Source: Bin5 sp965200615 (GTDB lineage Bacteria; Chloroflexota; Anaerolineae; Caldilineales; Caldilineaceae). From it: a DNA stretch of 64,000 bases. A model generated the notes under the pieces. It had not been told where the DNA came from. It ran no database searches and was given only the letters and a program-made list of their open reading frames with translations. This document shows positions 17,053 to 26,247 of this stretch, one piece after another (positions within the stretch are counted from its first letter, which is position 1; every line of letters starts with the position of its first letter). The position numbers and the translations under genes were made by a program. The stretch spans positions 1,178,001 to 1,242,000 of the forward strand of contig OZ241377.1 in NCBI GenBank assembly GCA_965200615.1, read 5' to 3'.

Positions 17053-18996
17053 TCATTCTGTTTTGCCATCTATCCATGTACGCATCGACGATCTGCTGTC
17101 ACGATTTGCCCATGCATAGTAGGGAATAAAGGTCAGGACACCGTCCGGGTGGTCGTATGTGCCGCCGTCTCCTTGAAGAGAAACAACCCCGCCGAGAAGA
17201 TCCTTCCGGAAATCCGCTCCGAATTCGTTCAGCAATGCTGACTGCCGATAGTGCCCCAAAAGCTCGCGGCCGTCATCCCTCTCGTTCTCCGGCGGCAACG
17301 CAATGTACGCGCCCCACATATCAGTGGCGGGATTATCGGTACTCTCGGCGCAATACACAAGCGGACCGCGACAGAGCGCAACCTTGCCCTCATAGTAGCG
17401 GGCACGCGGGTCGGCAGTCATGGCAATAACGTGCATCGGCAGATGCAGAGTGACACTGTCACCTTTGCGCCATTCTCTGGTGATGCGACAGTAGGTTCCG
17501 GGCGCGACCTCTCCTTCGACAGGTCGTCCATTCACCTGCACAGTTGGGTTGCGGCACCATTCAGGTATTCTCAGGTTCAGATCAAAAGTGGAAGGCCGCT
17601 CGGGATCGAGGGTGATGTTTACCTTACCGTCCCATGGATAGGACGCGTCCTGAGCAAGGCAGAGTTTTGTCCTGTCATCCAGACGCCAGTCCATCGTACA
17701 ACTGTCATACAGGTGGACCCACACGCCATCCTCGGAAACGCTGAACATGTATCCAGGCAATGACGCGATCGTTCGCAGCGCGTTGGGTGAGCAGCAACTG
17801 GTGGAGGCTGATGACCAGGGCGTGCGCTGCCAGTGGTTGCCGTCCGATGAGAGGGGACACATATAGTGGAACTTTCCGCCGTCGGCAGATACGTGCGCCA
17901 GGAAGCCGTTGTACAGCGTCCTCTCCATCAGATCGGCGTAGCTGGCATCGCCCGTCAAGGCCAGCATGCGCCAGTTCCAAGTCGCGTTTCCTATCGCTTC
18001 GCACGTCTCCAAACCTGTGCCCAGCAGGAATCTGAAAACGCCCGCATGCAGTTCGAAAGCCTCTTTGCATGTCAGCTCGCAGTTCTCAGAGTCCACGGCC
18101 AGTTGGCCGGTGAGATGCAGCTTGCCGGTTGTCATGTCACGCCAGATGGCAGTGAGCTTGTCCATGAACTCCTGGTCGCCTGTCTCTGCATAATAGTCGG
18201 CGCCGCCGCACATGAGGTATGTCTGACGTACAACGTGCCTGCTCACGTAGCCGAGGAAACTGGAACCGATGATCGGGGGCTGTCTCAGCAGTGGGGTGAG
18301 AAAATGTCTGGCGCCGGCGAGATATCTCTCTTTGCCCGTGGTGCGGTAGAGTTCGACCAATGCCATTTCGATGACGCTGTGCCCGGCAAAGTTCTCCCCT
18401 TGAAACTGCCGGCAGATTGCGTCAGCAACACGCTGCGCGCACTCCAGAAATTCGGTCGATCCAGTTGCGCGGTGGTGTGCAATGGCAGCCTGGATCATAT
18501 GACCCGGGTTGCCCAGTCCGTACGATCTTTCGAAGTCGTCGCCATAGTAGATAGCCCAGAATGCGTTGTCCTGATGCGCATTGGCAACGCCGGTCACAAA
18601 CAGATCGAGCAAGGCGCCTGTGTCAGGATCGTCCCCGGACTGCATGACATATGCGCAAGCTTCCAGCCATTTATGAAAGTTCGCGCGCCAGGAATGGCCG
18701 TTGCGCGTGCGATTCATTCCGGTGGGATTGGTCCTTAGCGTTTCCAGGCCGGCCGCGATTCCCGCTCTGTCGCCCGCCGCATAGGCCCTGAACGGAGCGG
18801 TCTGGTCGTCTACGTCCAGCCAGGCCAGGAACGTCGGGATGCCGTTCGTCCGGTTAACATGCATGCGCGTCTTCCAGAACCCATCGCGCATGGTGACGGC
18901 CTGCACCGGGACAGGTTTGAGGGGGGCAAAAGGGCTGGCGACAGTGGACACCACGCCGGCCACCTGCCAATGTGGGATATGTCGATTGTCTGACAT
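17053..18996 (-). CDS. GH127 beta-L-arabinofuranosidase
   Basis: The ATG at 18996 has a perfect AAGGAGG five bases upstream; the frame extends to 19023 but without a better site. The 647-residue protein matches GH127 (formerly DUF1680). The zinc/cysteine site known from Bifidobacterium HypBA1 (Glu, Cys, Cys, Cys) can be mapped to E330 and C332 in ETCEAIGNATWNW and C401-C402 in STSCCSPNAL. It should release terminal beta-L-arabinofuranose from arabinose-containing glycans. No signal peptide is apparent, so it probably acts in the cytoplasm on imported oligosaccharides. It follows the GH67-like gene by 81 bases. Confidence 0.9.
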   Translation of the reverse strand: MSDNRHIPHWQVAGVVSTVASPFAPLKPVPVQAVTMRDGFWKTRMHVNRTNGIPTFLAWLDVDDQTAPFRAYAAGDRAGIAAGLETLRTNPTGMNRTRNGHSWRANFHKWLEACAYVMQSGDDPDTGALLDLFVTGVANAHQDNAFWAIYYGDDFERSYGLGNPGHMIQAAIAHHRATGSTEFLECAQRVADAICRQFQGENFAGHSVIEMALVELYRTTGKERYLAGARHFLTPLLRQPPIIGSSFLGYVSRHVVRQTYLMCGGADYYAETGDQEFMDKLTAIWRDMTTGKLHLTGQLAVDSENCELTCKEAFELHAGVFRFLLGTGLETCEAIGNATWNWRMLALTGDASYADLMERTLYNGFLAHVSADGGKFHYMCPLSSDGNHWQRTPWSSASTSCCSPNALRTIASLPGYMFSVSEDGVWVHLYDSCTMDWRLDDRTKLCLAQDASYPWDGKVNITLDPERPSTFDLNLRIPEWCRNPTVQVNGRPVEGEVAPGTYCRITREWRKGDSVTLHLPMHVIAMTADPRARYYEGKVALCRGPLVYCAESTDNPATDMWGAYIALPPENERDDGRELLGHYRQSALLNEFGADFRKDLLGGVVSLQGDGGTYDHPDGVLTFIPYYAWANRDSRSSMRTWIDGKTE

Positions 18997-19077
18997 GCCA
19001 ACCTCCTTCCTTGGGGTATTCATTCTGTCAGCACGCGGCCGTCTCGTCCGCCCCGAAGCGACACATAACTCGGGACC

Positions 19078-21129
19078 TCATTCCATCTGGACTTCCGTCG
19101 CGCCGGCGGCGAGGAACGGGCCGAGCGTTTCACCCCGCAACAGCTTGTCCAAATCGTCCAGGAACTCCAGGTAGGTGCCCTGCCAGCCAAAGTGGTCCCA
19201 GAACCAGCCGTCATACGGCGATCCCGCCGTGGCCTCGCCCTTCGGAACGTCGGCGTAGCGGGCGCGCATTGCCTCGATCTGCGCCGCCTGCAGCCGCCCC
19301 AGTTTGTAGTCCAGGTACAGTTCGAAACAGTCCACAAAGATGCGCACGTCGTTCACGTTGGCTTCGAGCAGCCCGGCGACGTGGGCAAAGGAATCCGGGT
19401 CAATCTTGCCATCCAGTTGCCGCCACGCTGTCAGCACGCTTTCCATGTGGGCGATGGACGGCCTCTTCTCGGCCATCAGCTCGGCGGCATAGGCGTCGCT
19501 CAACGGCACCCGGTTGAAGATGAGTTGATAGCGCGGATCGTTGCGCAGCGCTTCGCGCTCCTGCTCGGGATAGGCGTCGAGCGGCAACTCCAAGCCGAGG
19601 ACGTTCTCACCCACGCGATCCATCCCCGGATGCAGGTAGTCGGTCCAGATTCGCCACGGTCCGTTGAGGCGAGTGTCCAGGTAGCTGTAGCGCGCTACGT
19701 AACTGTGACACTGGGTCAAGCCGCTGCGGCTGAACAGCGCGCCGATGGTGGCGGGATAGGTTGTGCGCAGGCCGGGGAGGAACGCGCGCGCCTCCTCGCC
19801 ATACTCCATCGTCAGCCACTCGGACAGGATATCGTCCGGGTTGAGGTAGGGGTTCCAGCACAGCTTGCCGTAGGCATACCAGTTGGAGAGGTTGAGCGGA
19901 TGGTCTACGTGTTCGGGATGGATCCCCAGATTGGCGTCAAACCCGTCACAGTTTTTGTCGGCTGCCTTGAGGAACTCTTCCTGCCAGCGGTGGGCCATCG
20001 AGCAAGGCAGAAAGTTCAGGCCGGCCGTATCGCCCACCAGCGCGAGTTCGAACACGTAAGGGGCACGCTCGCCCGGTCGATTACCGATGTGGCGCCAGAT
20101 CGGATGCGGCGGATAGGGCGGACGAAAGTCCCAGTACAGGTGGCAGGGCGCGATTCGCGCATTCGCTGGGAGCTCATCCCCCCAGTCCCCGAACAACTCT
20201 GCTTCCGATTTTGCGTAGGCGGCCTGGTCGGTGACCGCAGGCCAGAGCAGCTCTCCGCTGATGGTGGCCAGCGCCTCGCTGACCAAACGCATGCCGGCCA
20301 GAACGCGCTCGCGAACCGGCAGCGCGCGACAGCGATCGCAGTCGTCCTCGTGCGGGCCTGGCGCGTTCTCGCCGGCGCCCCAGACGATGGCATTGCGGAC
20401 CGACGGCATGGCAACGGCCAGGCGGGCGGCGAAATCGTGCCACTGTGCGCGGACGGTGTCGGAAAAGGGACAGACGTCCTCATAGTTCCCCTTTTCGTCC
20501 GGCTCGGCATAGTGGAGGGACAGACCAACCGTTACGCCGAAGCGGTCCAGAAAGCGGGCGAACTGCTCGACCGGCTCGGCGTGGGAAAGCCAGCGTTCGA
20601 ACTGTGAGCCCCTGGCCGCGTATTGAGCGAACATGCCGAGGTTGTTGACGCGCATGGCCAGCAGCCGCCGGGCGAGGTCCAGGTACTCTGGGCACTCTTC
20701 CGGGCGCAGCATTTTTTCGTAGTCCAGGATGCTTTTGAAGGGAAGACACCAGACCTTGTTCGAGGGCGTCTCCCACATCCGCAGCGCGCGCACCGGGAAA
20801 TGAGGGCCATCGGTCAGCGCTGTGATGGCCTGGTCGCGCCGGGCGCGGTCGATGCACTCCTGCACCCCATACAGAACGCCCCGCCCATCGCCGCCGGTAA
20901 TGCGCAACGTGGTGCCCCCCTCCACCCGGATGCGATAGTGCTCCGGCTTCAAGTCGGTCCCGGCGGTGTCCAACCAGGCCGTGACATTCCCTTGATCGGA
21001 ATGAGTCCCGATGGTTGGCCTTATACCACCCAGCTTTTCGATCCAGCGTGCCAACTCGTCGGCGGCGGTCTGAACGCGTGGACTGGCATCGCGCGGGATT
21101 CTGATCGCATCGATCACTGGCATCTGCAT
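19078..21129 (-). CDS. Alpha-glucuronidase-like glycoside hydrolase (GH67-related)
   Basis: An ATG at 21129 with AGGGGG upstream is preferred to the TTG at 21162; it gives 683 residues. The N-terminal domain (ADELARWIEKLGG, then GDGRGVLYGVQECIDRA) resembles the non-catalytic N-domain of GH67 and related hexosaminidases; the barrel part includes NAIVWGAGENAPGPHEDDC and SNWYAYGKLCWNPYLNPDD, a segment strongly reminiscent of GH67 alpha-glucuronidases. Such enzymes remove (methyl)glucuronic acid from xylan fragments. The specific catalytic acids could not be assigned, so a related activity is possible. It is first in an operon with GH127 and a dehydrogenase, which fits glucuronoarabinoxylan use. 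Confidence 0.78.
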   Translation of the reverse strand: MQMPVIDAIRIPRDASPRVQTAADELARWIEKLGGIRPTIGTHSDQGNVTAWLDTAGTDLKPEHYRIRVEGGTTLRITGGDGRGVLYGVQECIDRARRDQAITALTDGPHFPVRALRMWETPSNKVWCLPFKSILDYEKMLRPEECPEYLDLARRLLAMRVNNLGMFAQYAARGSQFERWLSHAEPVEQFARFLDRFGVTVGLSLHYAEPDEKGNYEDVCPFSDTVRAQWHDFAARLAVAMPSVRNAIVWGAGENAPGPHEDDCDRCRALPVRERVLAGMRLVSEALATISGELLWPAVTDQAAYAKSEAELFGDWGDELPANARIAPCHLYWDFRPPYPPHPIWRHIGNRPGERAPYVFELALVGDTAGLNFLPCSMAHRWQEEFLKAADKNCDGFDANLGIHPEHVDHPLNLSNWYAYGKLCWNPYLNPDDILSEWLTMEYGEEARAFLPGLRTTYPATIGALFSRSGLTQCHSYVARYSYLDTRLNGPWRIWTDYLHPGMDRVGENVLGLELPLDAYPEQEREALRNDPRYQLIFNRVPLSDAYAAELMAEKRPSIAHMESVLTAWRQLDGKIDPDSFAHVAGLLEANVNDVRIFVDCFELYLDYKLGRLQAAQIEAMRARYADVPKGEATAGSPYDGWFWDHFGWQGTYLEFLDDLDKLLRGETLGPFLAAGATEVQME

Positions 21130-21189
21130 GTCTGTGTTTACCCCCTGCGATTCTCGCTTCAACTCAAGTGGTCAACCGGTAGGGTTGTA

Positions 21190-21534
21190 TTAAGTGGCTG
21201 CGTACGCCCACTGTCCGCGGATCATAGTACGCCAGGCACTGAAGTCATCCTCAAAGATCGCTATATCGGCGTCCTTGCCCGCTTCCAAGCTGCCCTTGCG
21301 GTCATCCACGCCGATAACGTGGGCTGGCGCCAGGCTTGCCATACGAATGGCCTCTACCAGTGGAACACCGACGGTGTCCATCAGAATAGGTATCATCTGG
21401 TTCAACATTGTGGTGCCGCTCGCAAACGCGGTCCGATCAAGCAGCATGCCAACGCCGTCGTGCACCTCAAATTCGAGGCCCCCCATACGAAAACGAGCGC
21501 CTTCCGGCAGGCCCGCGCCGCTACTGACGTTCAA
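21190..21534 (-). pseudogene. C-terminal fragment of NagA-like amidohydrolase
   Basis: The 114 residues match only the last third of N-acetylglucosamine-6-phosphate deacetylase-type amidohydrolases: DGVGMLLDRTAFASGTTML, PLVEAIRMASLAPAHVIGV and KGSLEAGKDADIAIF. A stop codon lies immediately upstream in frame and the TTG used as start is not convincing. The metal-binding barrel is missing, so this is a remnant rather than a working gene. The next plus-strand gene begins 155 bases away. Confidence 0.75.
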
Positions 21535-21560
21535 TACCCGGAAATGTCAAACCCAGGGAG

Positions 21561-21588
21561 TTGTGCCAAAAGCATTTTGGACTATAAT
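21561..21588 (+). promoter_or_regulatory. Candidate promoter for second PhyH gene
   Basis: TTGTGC at 21561-21566, a 16-base spacer and a perfect TATAAT at 21583-21588 lie about 100 bases before the ATG at 21690. The fit to a sigma70-type promoter is good, and the -10 is perfect. Confidence 0.55.
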
Positions 21589-21689
21589 GCCTCCTTGTGA
21601 TTGAGAGATTGCAGCAGAATTCAGCAGAGCAAAAGCCTGCCGAGCCGACTTACACCGGATTTCTGATTGAGGTCAGCTGAGGAAACATT

Positions 21690-22538
21690 ATGACGCAGGA
21701 AGACTATAGCCTTACCGAAGAGCAGATCCAGCTTTTTGAAGTTTTCGGGTTCCTGGTCCGGAGAAATCTGTTCAGTCCCGAGGAGATGAATAAGATAAAC
21801 GAAGAGTTCGATCGTCGCCTTGCATCCATTCTGGAGGAAACCGATCCTGAAGAGAAACGTATTTTCAACAACTGGGGTAACCGGACCCCGGAAACCCCCT
21901 TTATTGCCAGCTTGCTTGAGGACCCGCGTATTTATCTGCCCGCGGAACAACTGATAGATGAAGATTCCGTTCCCGTCCATTCTAACGCCAACAGCTATGA
22001 GAATAATACCAATTGGCATCCGGATTGGAGCGATCCTCATCTATTGGCAATCAAGAACGTCATGTATCTGCAGCCGACAACCGCTGACCGCGGCGCATTG
22101 CGTGTCATTCCCGGGTCGCACAAAAATCCATTACATGAAGAACTTCATAACATTGGATTGCGCAGTACGTCTGGCCCTATTAAGGCCCGGTTCTTAGAAG
22201 AGTCTGGTCTGAGCGGTGAAGATATTCCCTGCTATGTATTTAGTTCGAATCCGGGTGATATCATTATCTTCAACCAGTTGACCTGGCATGCTGCCTTTGG
22301 CGGCTATAGAGACCGCCGCACCTGCACCTGTAATTTTTATGGCGCCCCAAGGACACCGGAAGCGGTAGAGTCGATGCGGAAAGTGGTGGAACACATTCCT
22401 GAAATCAAGAAGAACTTGGGAACGATGGGGTTGCAATATCATCCCTGGTGGCTGGAAAACCCTGAAAATAACCCTAGGCGCGCGCGCTGGATTAGTTGGT
22501 TGGAGGAATGGGGTTTCGTGGATGCTTATAATAACTAA
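21690..22538 (+). CDS. Phytanoyl-CoA dioxygenase (PhyH) family protein
   Basis: A 282-residue Fe(II)/2-oxoglutarate dioxygenase-like protein, more AT-rich than the PhyH gene at 11515 and only distantly similar to it. The iron-binding H-x-D is in NTNWHPDWSDPH, the distal histidine in QLTWHAAFGGYRDRRTCTC, and RGALRVIPGSHK is the usual loop after the central sheet. It probably hydroxylates a small metabolite or a side chain. It is monocistronic, with a promoter-like sequence upstream and a convergent PHP gene 252 bases downstream. Substrate unknown. Confidence 0.85.
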   Translation: MTQEDYSLTEEQIQLFEVFGFLVRRNLFSPEEMNKINEEFDRRLASILEETDPEEKRIFNNWGNRTPETPFIASLLEDPRIYLPAEQLIDEDSVPVHSNANSYENNTNWHPDWSDPHLLAIKNVMYLQPTTADRGALRVIPGSHKNPLHEELHNIGLRSTSGPIKARFLEESGLSGEDIPCYVFSSNPGDIIIFNQLTWHAAFGGYRDRRTCTCNFYGAPRTPEAVESMRKVVEHIPEIKKNLGTMGLQYHPWWLENPENNPRRARWISWLEEWGFVDAYNN

Positions 22539-22789
22539 AAACCTAGAAGCGTCAGGTGTACACCACCGCGCTGATGGCGTGGGATCCATTTCTGGTAAAA
22601 TCGTACCAAAAATTGAAGAGTAACGCCATGAAAAGGGGTGTGTCCTGGCGTTTCTTGACTAAGCGCTCTCTGACTTGACATTGGGTCTATACTTACTGCG
22701 AAGGTGGAGTGTGACACTGGTCGACGCCCTGTTTCTGACCAACCGAGAGACTCTCCACCTGAGAACTGCCTTTGAACCTTCACAAGGGT

Positions 22790-23617
22790 CTAGCCTTCCA
22801 GGTACTGGAGCACCCCATCCCAATCACAAAACGTGCCGCCGACCATCTTTTGGGGCTCCGGGCGCGGTATGTGCATGTCCGAACCACCGGTCTTGACCAG
22901 TCCGAGGCGATCTGATATCCGTACATAGTCCTCCTCTTGGGCCTTGGTGTGCGCGGGATGGAACACCTCGACACCGTCGAGTCCTTCGGCAGCCAGGGCA
23001 GCGATATTCTCTTCGTCGAACGTGAAAACGACGCCCGTGTCGTGGCCGGGATGAGCTACCACGGCAATGCCGCCGGCCTCGTGAATAGCCGGAATTACCT
23101 CCGGTATCGGTGGGTGGAGAACCCGGACGCCGGAAGCCTCTCGCATGGCCATGAACTCTTTTTGATTCGACACAACGCCTTTTTTCAGCAGCAGTTCATA
23201 TAATGCTGTCGACTCGGAATGTTCCTGAGCCTTCACCTCGGCGTCGTATTCAGCGATGGTCACCTTCGTGCCTTTCCCCTGCAAATATTCCAGCATGGCG
23301 AGATTGGACCTTCTTCTCACCGACCAGATTTTATCGGCCAGAAAACCTTCCAGAGAAGCAAGCGGACCATCGCGGAAAAAGCCCAAAACGTGGGCCGGTA
23401 TCCCGCGCCACGAACTTGTGATCTCGATGCCGGGCAAAAAGGTCACGTCGTAAATGGTCGAGAGTCGTTGGCCTTCCGCAATGCTATCGATGGTGTCGTG
23501 GTCGCTGAAGGTCACGGCCGTCAGTCCGCGCGCCATGGCAATGCTGAAGACCTCCTCCGGGTCAAACGATGCGTCGGAGGATGCATGAGTATGGACGTGC
23601 AGATCTGCTTTTCTCAC
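22790..23617 (-). CDS. PHP-domain phosphoesterase
   Basis: A 275-residue PHP protein. Metal-binding motifs of the family are present: ADLHVHTHAS at the N-terminus, FSDHDTI, GIEITSSWRG, and GGIAVVAHPGHD and GGSDMHIP later. The start is GTG with AAGGAG nine bases upstream. Stand-alone PHP proteins hydrolyse nucleoside or nucleotide phosphates or related phosphoesters. It follows the peptide-type permease genes on the same strand after a 214-base gap, and may or may not belong to that operon. Confidence 0.88.
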   Translation of the reverse strand: MRKADLHVHTHASSDASFDPEEVFSIAMARGLTAVTFSDHDTIDSIAEGQRLSTIYDVTFLPGIEITSSWRGIPAHVLGFFRDGPLASLEGFLADKIWSVRRRSNLAMLEYLQGKGTKVTIAEYDAEVKAQEHSESTALYELLLKKGVVSNQKEFMAMREASGVRVLHPPIPEVIPAIHEAGGIAVVAHPGHDTGVVFTFDEENIAALAAEGLDGVEVFHPAHTKAQEEDYVRISDRLGLVKTGGSDMHIPRPEPQKMVGGTFCDWDGVLQYLEG

Positions 23618-23831
23618 GAGGTTTATCTCCTTACCTGCTGTGATTCTACTGGAATTGTGTTGAGCCCGTCGATGACAAAGAGTTCGCTGAGAGGTTGCCT
23701 GCGTCCACCTGGGCTCGGATACGACTTGGGGGCACGCTCATTATAGGAAATCCTCTCGTTTCGGTGCTCAGTCGTAGTGGATGTGCGGGTCCAATAAACC
23801 TTACAAGAGATCAACGAGCAAATGAGCGAGA

Positions 23832-24767
23832 CTATTGCTGTCGAAGGGGATCGAAGACATCACGCAGCGCGTCGCCAATGAAGTTGAAGCCAAGCACACA
23901 AAGGACCACGGCAAGGCCCGGCGGTATCCAGAGCCAGGGACGGATCTGCAGAACGACCAGGTTATTGGCCTGAAAGATCAGGTTTCCCCAGCTTGGCGTC
24001 GGTGGCTGCACACCCAGGCCGACAAAGCTGAGGCTGGCTTCGAGCAGGATGAAGCCGCCGATGCTGGTCACCATGCTGACCAGGATGATGCCGGTCACGT
24101 TCGGCAGGATGTGCCGGAAGATAATGCGACGGTTGTCTACCCCGATGGATCGGGCAGCCAGGATGTAGTCCAATTCCCGCACTGTCAGGATCTGGCCTCG
24201 AATCAAGCGGCACATACCGTGCCAATTCAGAAGTGCAATGGCAATAAACAGATTGACCAGGCTGGGTCCCAGCAAGGATACCATGATCAGGAGCATCATG
24301 AAATCGGGAAATACCTGCATCACCTCGACTAGCCGCTGGATCACGTTATCCACCCAGCCGCCGAAGTAGCCCGATATGGCGCCCATGAGCGTGCCGATGA
24401 CCGTCTGCAGCATCACCCCCAGCGCACCGACCAGCAGGGAAATGCGCCCGCCATAGACGACGCGGGACCACATGTCTCTGCCGATCGCGTCCGTACCCAG
24501 CCAGTGTTCGCTGCTCGGCGGTTTGACCAGGTTGTACGCGTCGGTTGCGGAAGGCTCATAGCGCGTCACCAGAGGCGCAGCCAGCGTGATGACCAACAGC
24601 GCGCCGATCATGAGCGCGCCGAGGACGCCGAAACGATTGCGCAGATAGTTCTTCCAGGCGCGAGACTGAAATAGGCCCTGTCGGCGCGTCAACGTGGCGT
24701 CGTCGCTGGCGGAGGGTTGCTCGCGCTGTAAGGAAGGTCGTTCCAATATCTCTGTACGTTTGGTCAT
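23832..24767 (-). CDS. Peptide/nickel-type ABC permease, DppC family
   Basis: A 311-residue permease with the extended cytoplasmic N-terminus of DppC/OppC proteins, the motif HWLGTDAIGRDMWSRVVYGGR, several membrane segments, and the EAA-like loop (LDYILAARSIGVDNRRIIFRHILPN). It forms a heterodimer with the DppB-like protein encoded 131 bases upstream. The C-terminus INFIGDALRDVFDPL is typical. Despite the family name the ligand may be an oligosaccharide, since Chloroflexota often use this transporter class for sugars. Confidence 0.92.
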   Translation of the reverse strand: MTKRTEILERPSLQREQPSASDDATLTRRQGLFQSRAWKNYLRNRFGVLGALMIGALLVITLAAPLVTRYEPSATDAYNLVKPPSSEHWLGTDAIGRDMWSRVVYGGRISLLVGALGVMLQTVIGTLMGAISGYFGGWVDNVIQRLVEVMQVFPDFMMLLIMVSLLGPSLVNLFIAIALLNWHGMCRLIRGQILTVRELDYILAARSIGVDNRRIIFRHILPNVTGIILVSMVTSIGGFILLEASLSFVGLGVQPPTPSWGNLIFQANNLVVLQIRPWLWIPPGLAVVLCVLGFNFIGDALRDVFDPLRQQ

Positions 24768-24845
24768 AATGGTGAGCCCCAGTCCATGCCGAGTATCTCA
24801 CGCCGCTGTACAGCGTTGTCCAGGCCAGAAATGAGGCCTGCGCCC

Positions 24846-24872
24846 GTCATCCTGAACGCAGCGAAGGATCTC
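24846..24872. repeat. GTCATCCTGAACGCAG-type intergenic repeat
   Basis: A single copy of the short palindromic motif ATCCTGA...GAAGGAT between the two permease genes. Near-identical elements are scattered in intergenic regions of many bacterial genomes; no function is assigned. Confidence 0.5.
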
Positions 24873-24898
24873 ATCGGTGTCCTCGAGAGATCTGCAGC

Positions 24899-25903
24899 TC
24901 ATTTATAGGCGATACGAGGATCGACAAACGCGTAGGCGATGTCGGCGATCAAATTTGCGATCAGCGTCAGGATGGCGATGACGAACACGTTGGCCATCAT
25001 AACGGGGTAGTCTTTCGACAATGCGGCGTCGAGCACCCAGCGACCGATGCCCGGCCAGTTTGCCAAACGTTCTACCAGCACTGAGCCGGCAAATAGGGCC
25101 GGCAGCCGGTAGCTGATGATCGTCACGATCGGCATGAGCGCGTTGCGGAAGGCATGGCGCACGATCACGACACGCTCTGGGAGTCCTTTGGCCTGCGCCG
25201 TGCGCACGTAGTCCTCGCCCATCACCTCCAACATGCTCGTGCGTGCAAAGCGGATGAAACCGGCGGAACCACCCAGCCCCAGCACCGTGACCGGCAGGAT
25301 CATGTGCTCGAGGCTATCCCACAGCCCTCTATCGCCAGCTACGGAATACATTCCGCTTGCGGGGAGCCAGTTGAGCTGCAAGGCAAACACCCATATGGCC
25401 AGAAGCAGGAAGAAGAAACCGGGCAAGCTGAGGAAGAGGAAGGAGATGACGGTGGTCACGACGTCGAATAGCGAGTACTGGTAGAGGGCGGAGAGGATGC
25501 CCAGCCCAAGTCCTACCACAAGGCTGACCGCCAGGGAGGTCACCGTCAACCTCAGCGTCACCGGTAGTCTACGGACCATCTCCTCGAACACGTCCGCTTG
25601 ATCAATCATCGAGCGGCCAAAGTTGCCCTGGGACAGGTTCCACAGCCAGCGGAGGTACTGCACGTGGATAGGTTTGTCCAGCCCTAACTTCTCCTTAAGG
25701 TAGTCCTCGTACCCCTCTTTTGCCTCATATTTGTAGCCATGTCCGTCAATCGTGATTTCTATGTGTTCGAACGCAATATCGGGCGGCAACATGAACTGGG
25801 TGGGATCACCAGGCGCCAGGTGCATCAGTCCGAAGTTGACGACGGTAATAATGAAAAGGATCGGGAAGATGAGCCATATGCGCCGGATGATGTAAGTCGT
25901 CAT
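24899..25903 (-). CDS. Peptide/nickel-type ABC permease, DppB family
   Basis: From the ATG at 25903 (MTTYIIRRIWLIFPILFIIT) the protein has 334 residues; an upstream ATG at 25924 would add seven. DppB hallmarks are an N-terminal membrane anchor, LAPGDPTQ, a periplasmic loop, and the EAA region DYVRTAQAKGLPERVVIVRHAFRNALMP. It ends in FVDPRIAYK, as usual. Its periplasmic loop is somewhat enlarged (HIEITIDGHGYKYEAKEGYE). Partner of the DppC-like protein downstream and the binding protein upstream. Confidence 0.92.
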   Translation of the reverse strand: MTTYIIRRIWLIFPILFIITVVNFGLMHLAPGDPTQFMLPPDIAFEHIEITIDGHGYKYEAKEGYEDYLKEKLGLDKPIHVQYLRWLWNLSQGNFGRSMIDQADVFEEMVRRLPVTLRLTVTSLAVSLVVGLGLGILSALYQYSLFDVVTTVISFLFLSLPGFFFLLLAIWVFALQLNWLPASGMYSVAGDRGLWDSLEHMILPVTVLGLGGSAGFIRFARTSMLEVMGEDYVRTAQAKGLPERVVIVRHAFRNALMPIVTIISYRLPALFAGSVLVERLANWPGIGRWVLDAALSKDYPVMMANVFVIAILTLIANLIADIAYAFVDPRIAYK

Positions 25904-26247
25904 CAGACCCCCTACGGCGGGCATAGGGGCACGAGGACTAACATCTCCATGCCCCTACCCCTACCAATCAGATTCTACACAAACTCAGTTCGGGCGTGAC
26001 CAGGCTCCGTTGACATTTCGGGAAGGCCGAACAAAGTTCAACAAGAACAGAACGTCTGCAGGTCGGATCGGGATGTCTTTCGCTGGAATCTTGTTGTCGA
26101 CACAACCTTTCGATCCGCGAAGAGCAACTTTCTTTGTTCCAGGGAGGGCCACAGAGGGACACGAAGGGCCCACGAGGGCGCAAAAACCAGGGCACCCACA
26201 AGGGGTGCCCCTACGGTAGGGTGGGCTGGTTGAAATGTCAACGAGTC
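25904..26247. other. Intergenic spacer with palindromic repeat
   Basis: A 344-base non-coding stretch inside the transporter cluster. It holds several G-rich reiterations (GGGCC/GAGGG) and a perfect 8-bp hairpin GGGCACCC-ACAAG-GGGTGCCC at 26190-26210, plus a second AGGGGC/GCCCCT pair near 25924-25965. This looks like a dispersed intergenic repeat; no open reading frame is convincing. Confidence 0.55.

Noticed and set aside
22674..22692. TTGACATTGGGTCTATACT as a promoter
   Set aside because: The TATACT lies only seven bases from TTGACA, too close for a standard promoter, and no gene follows on that strand.
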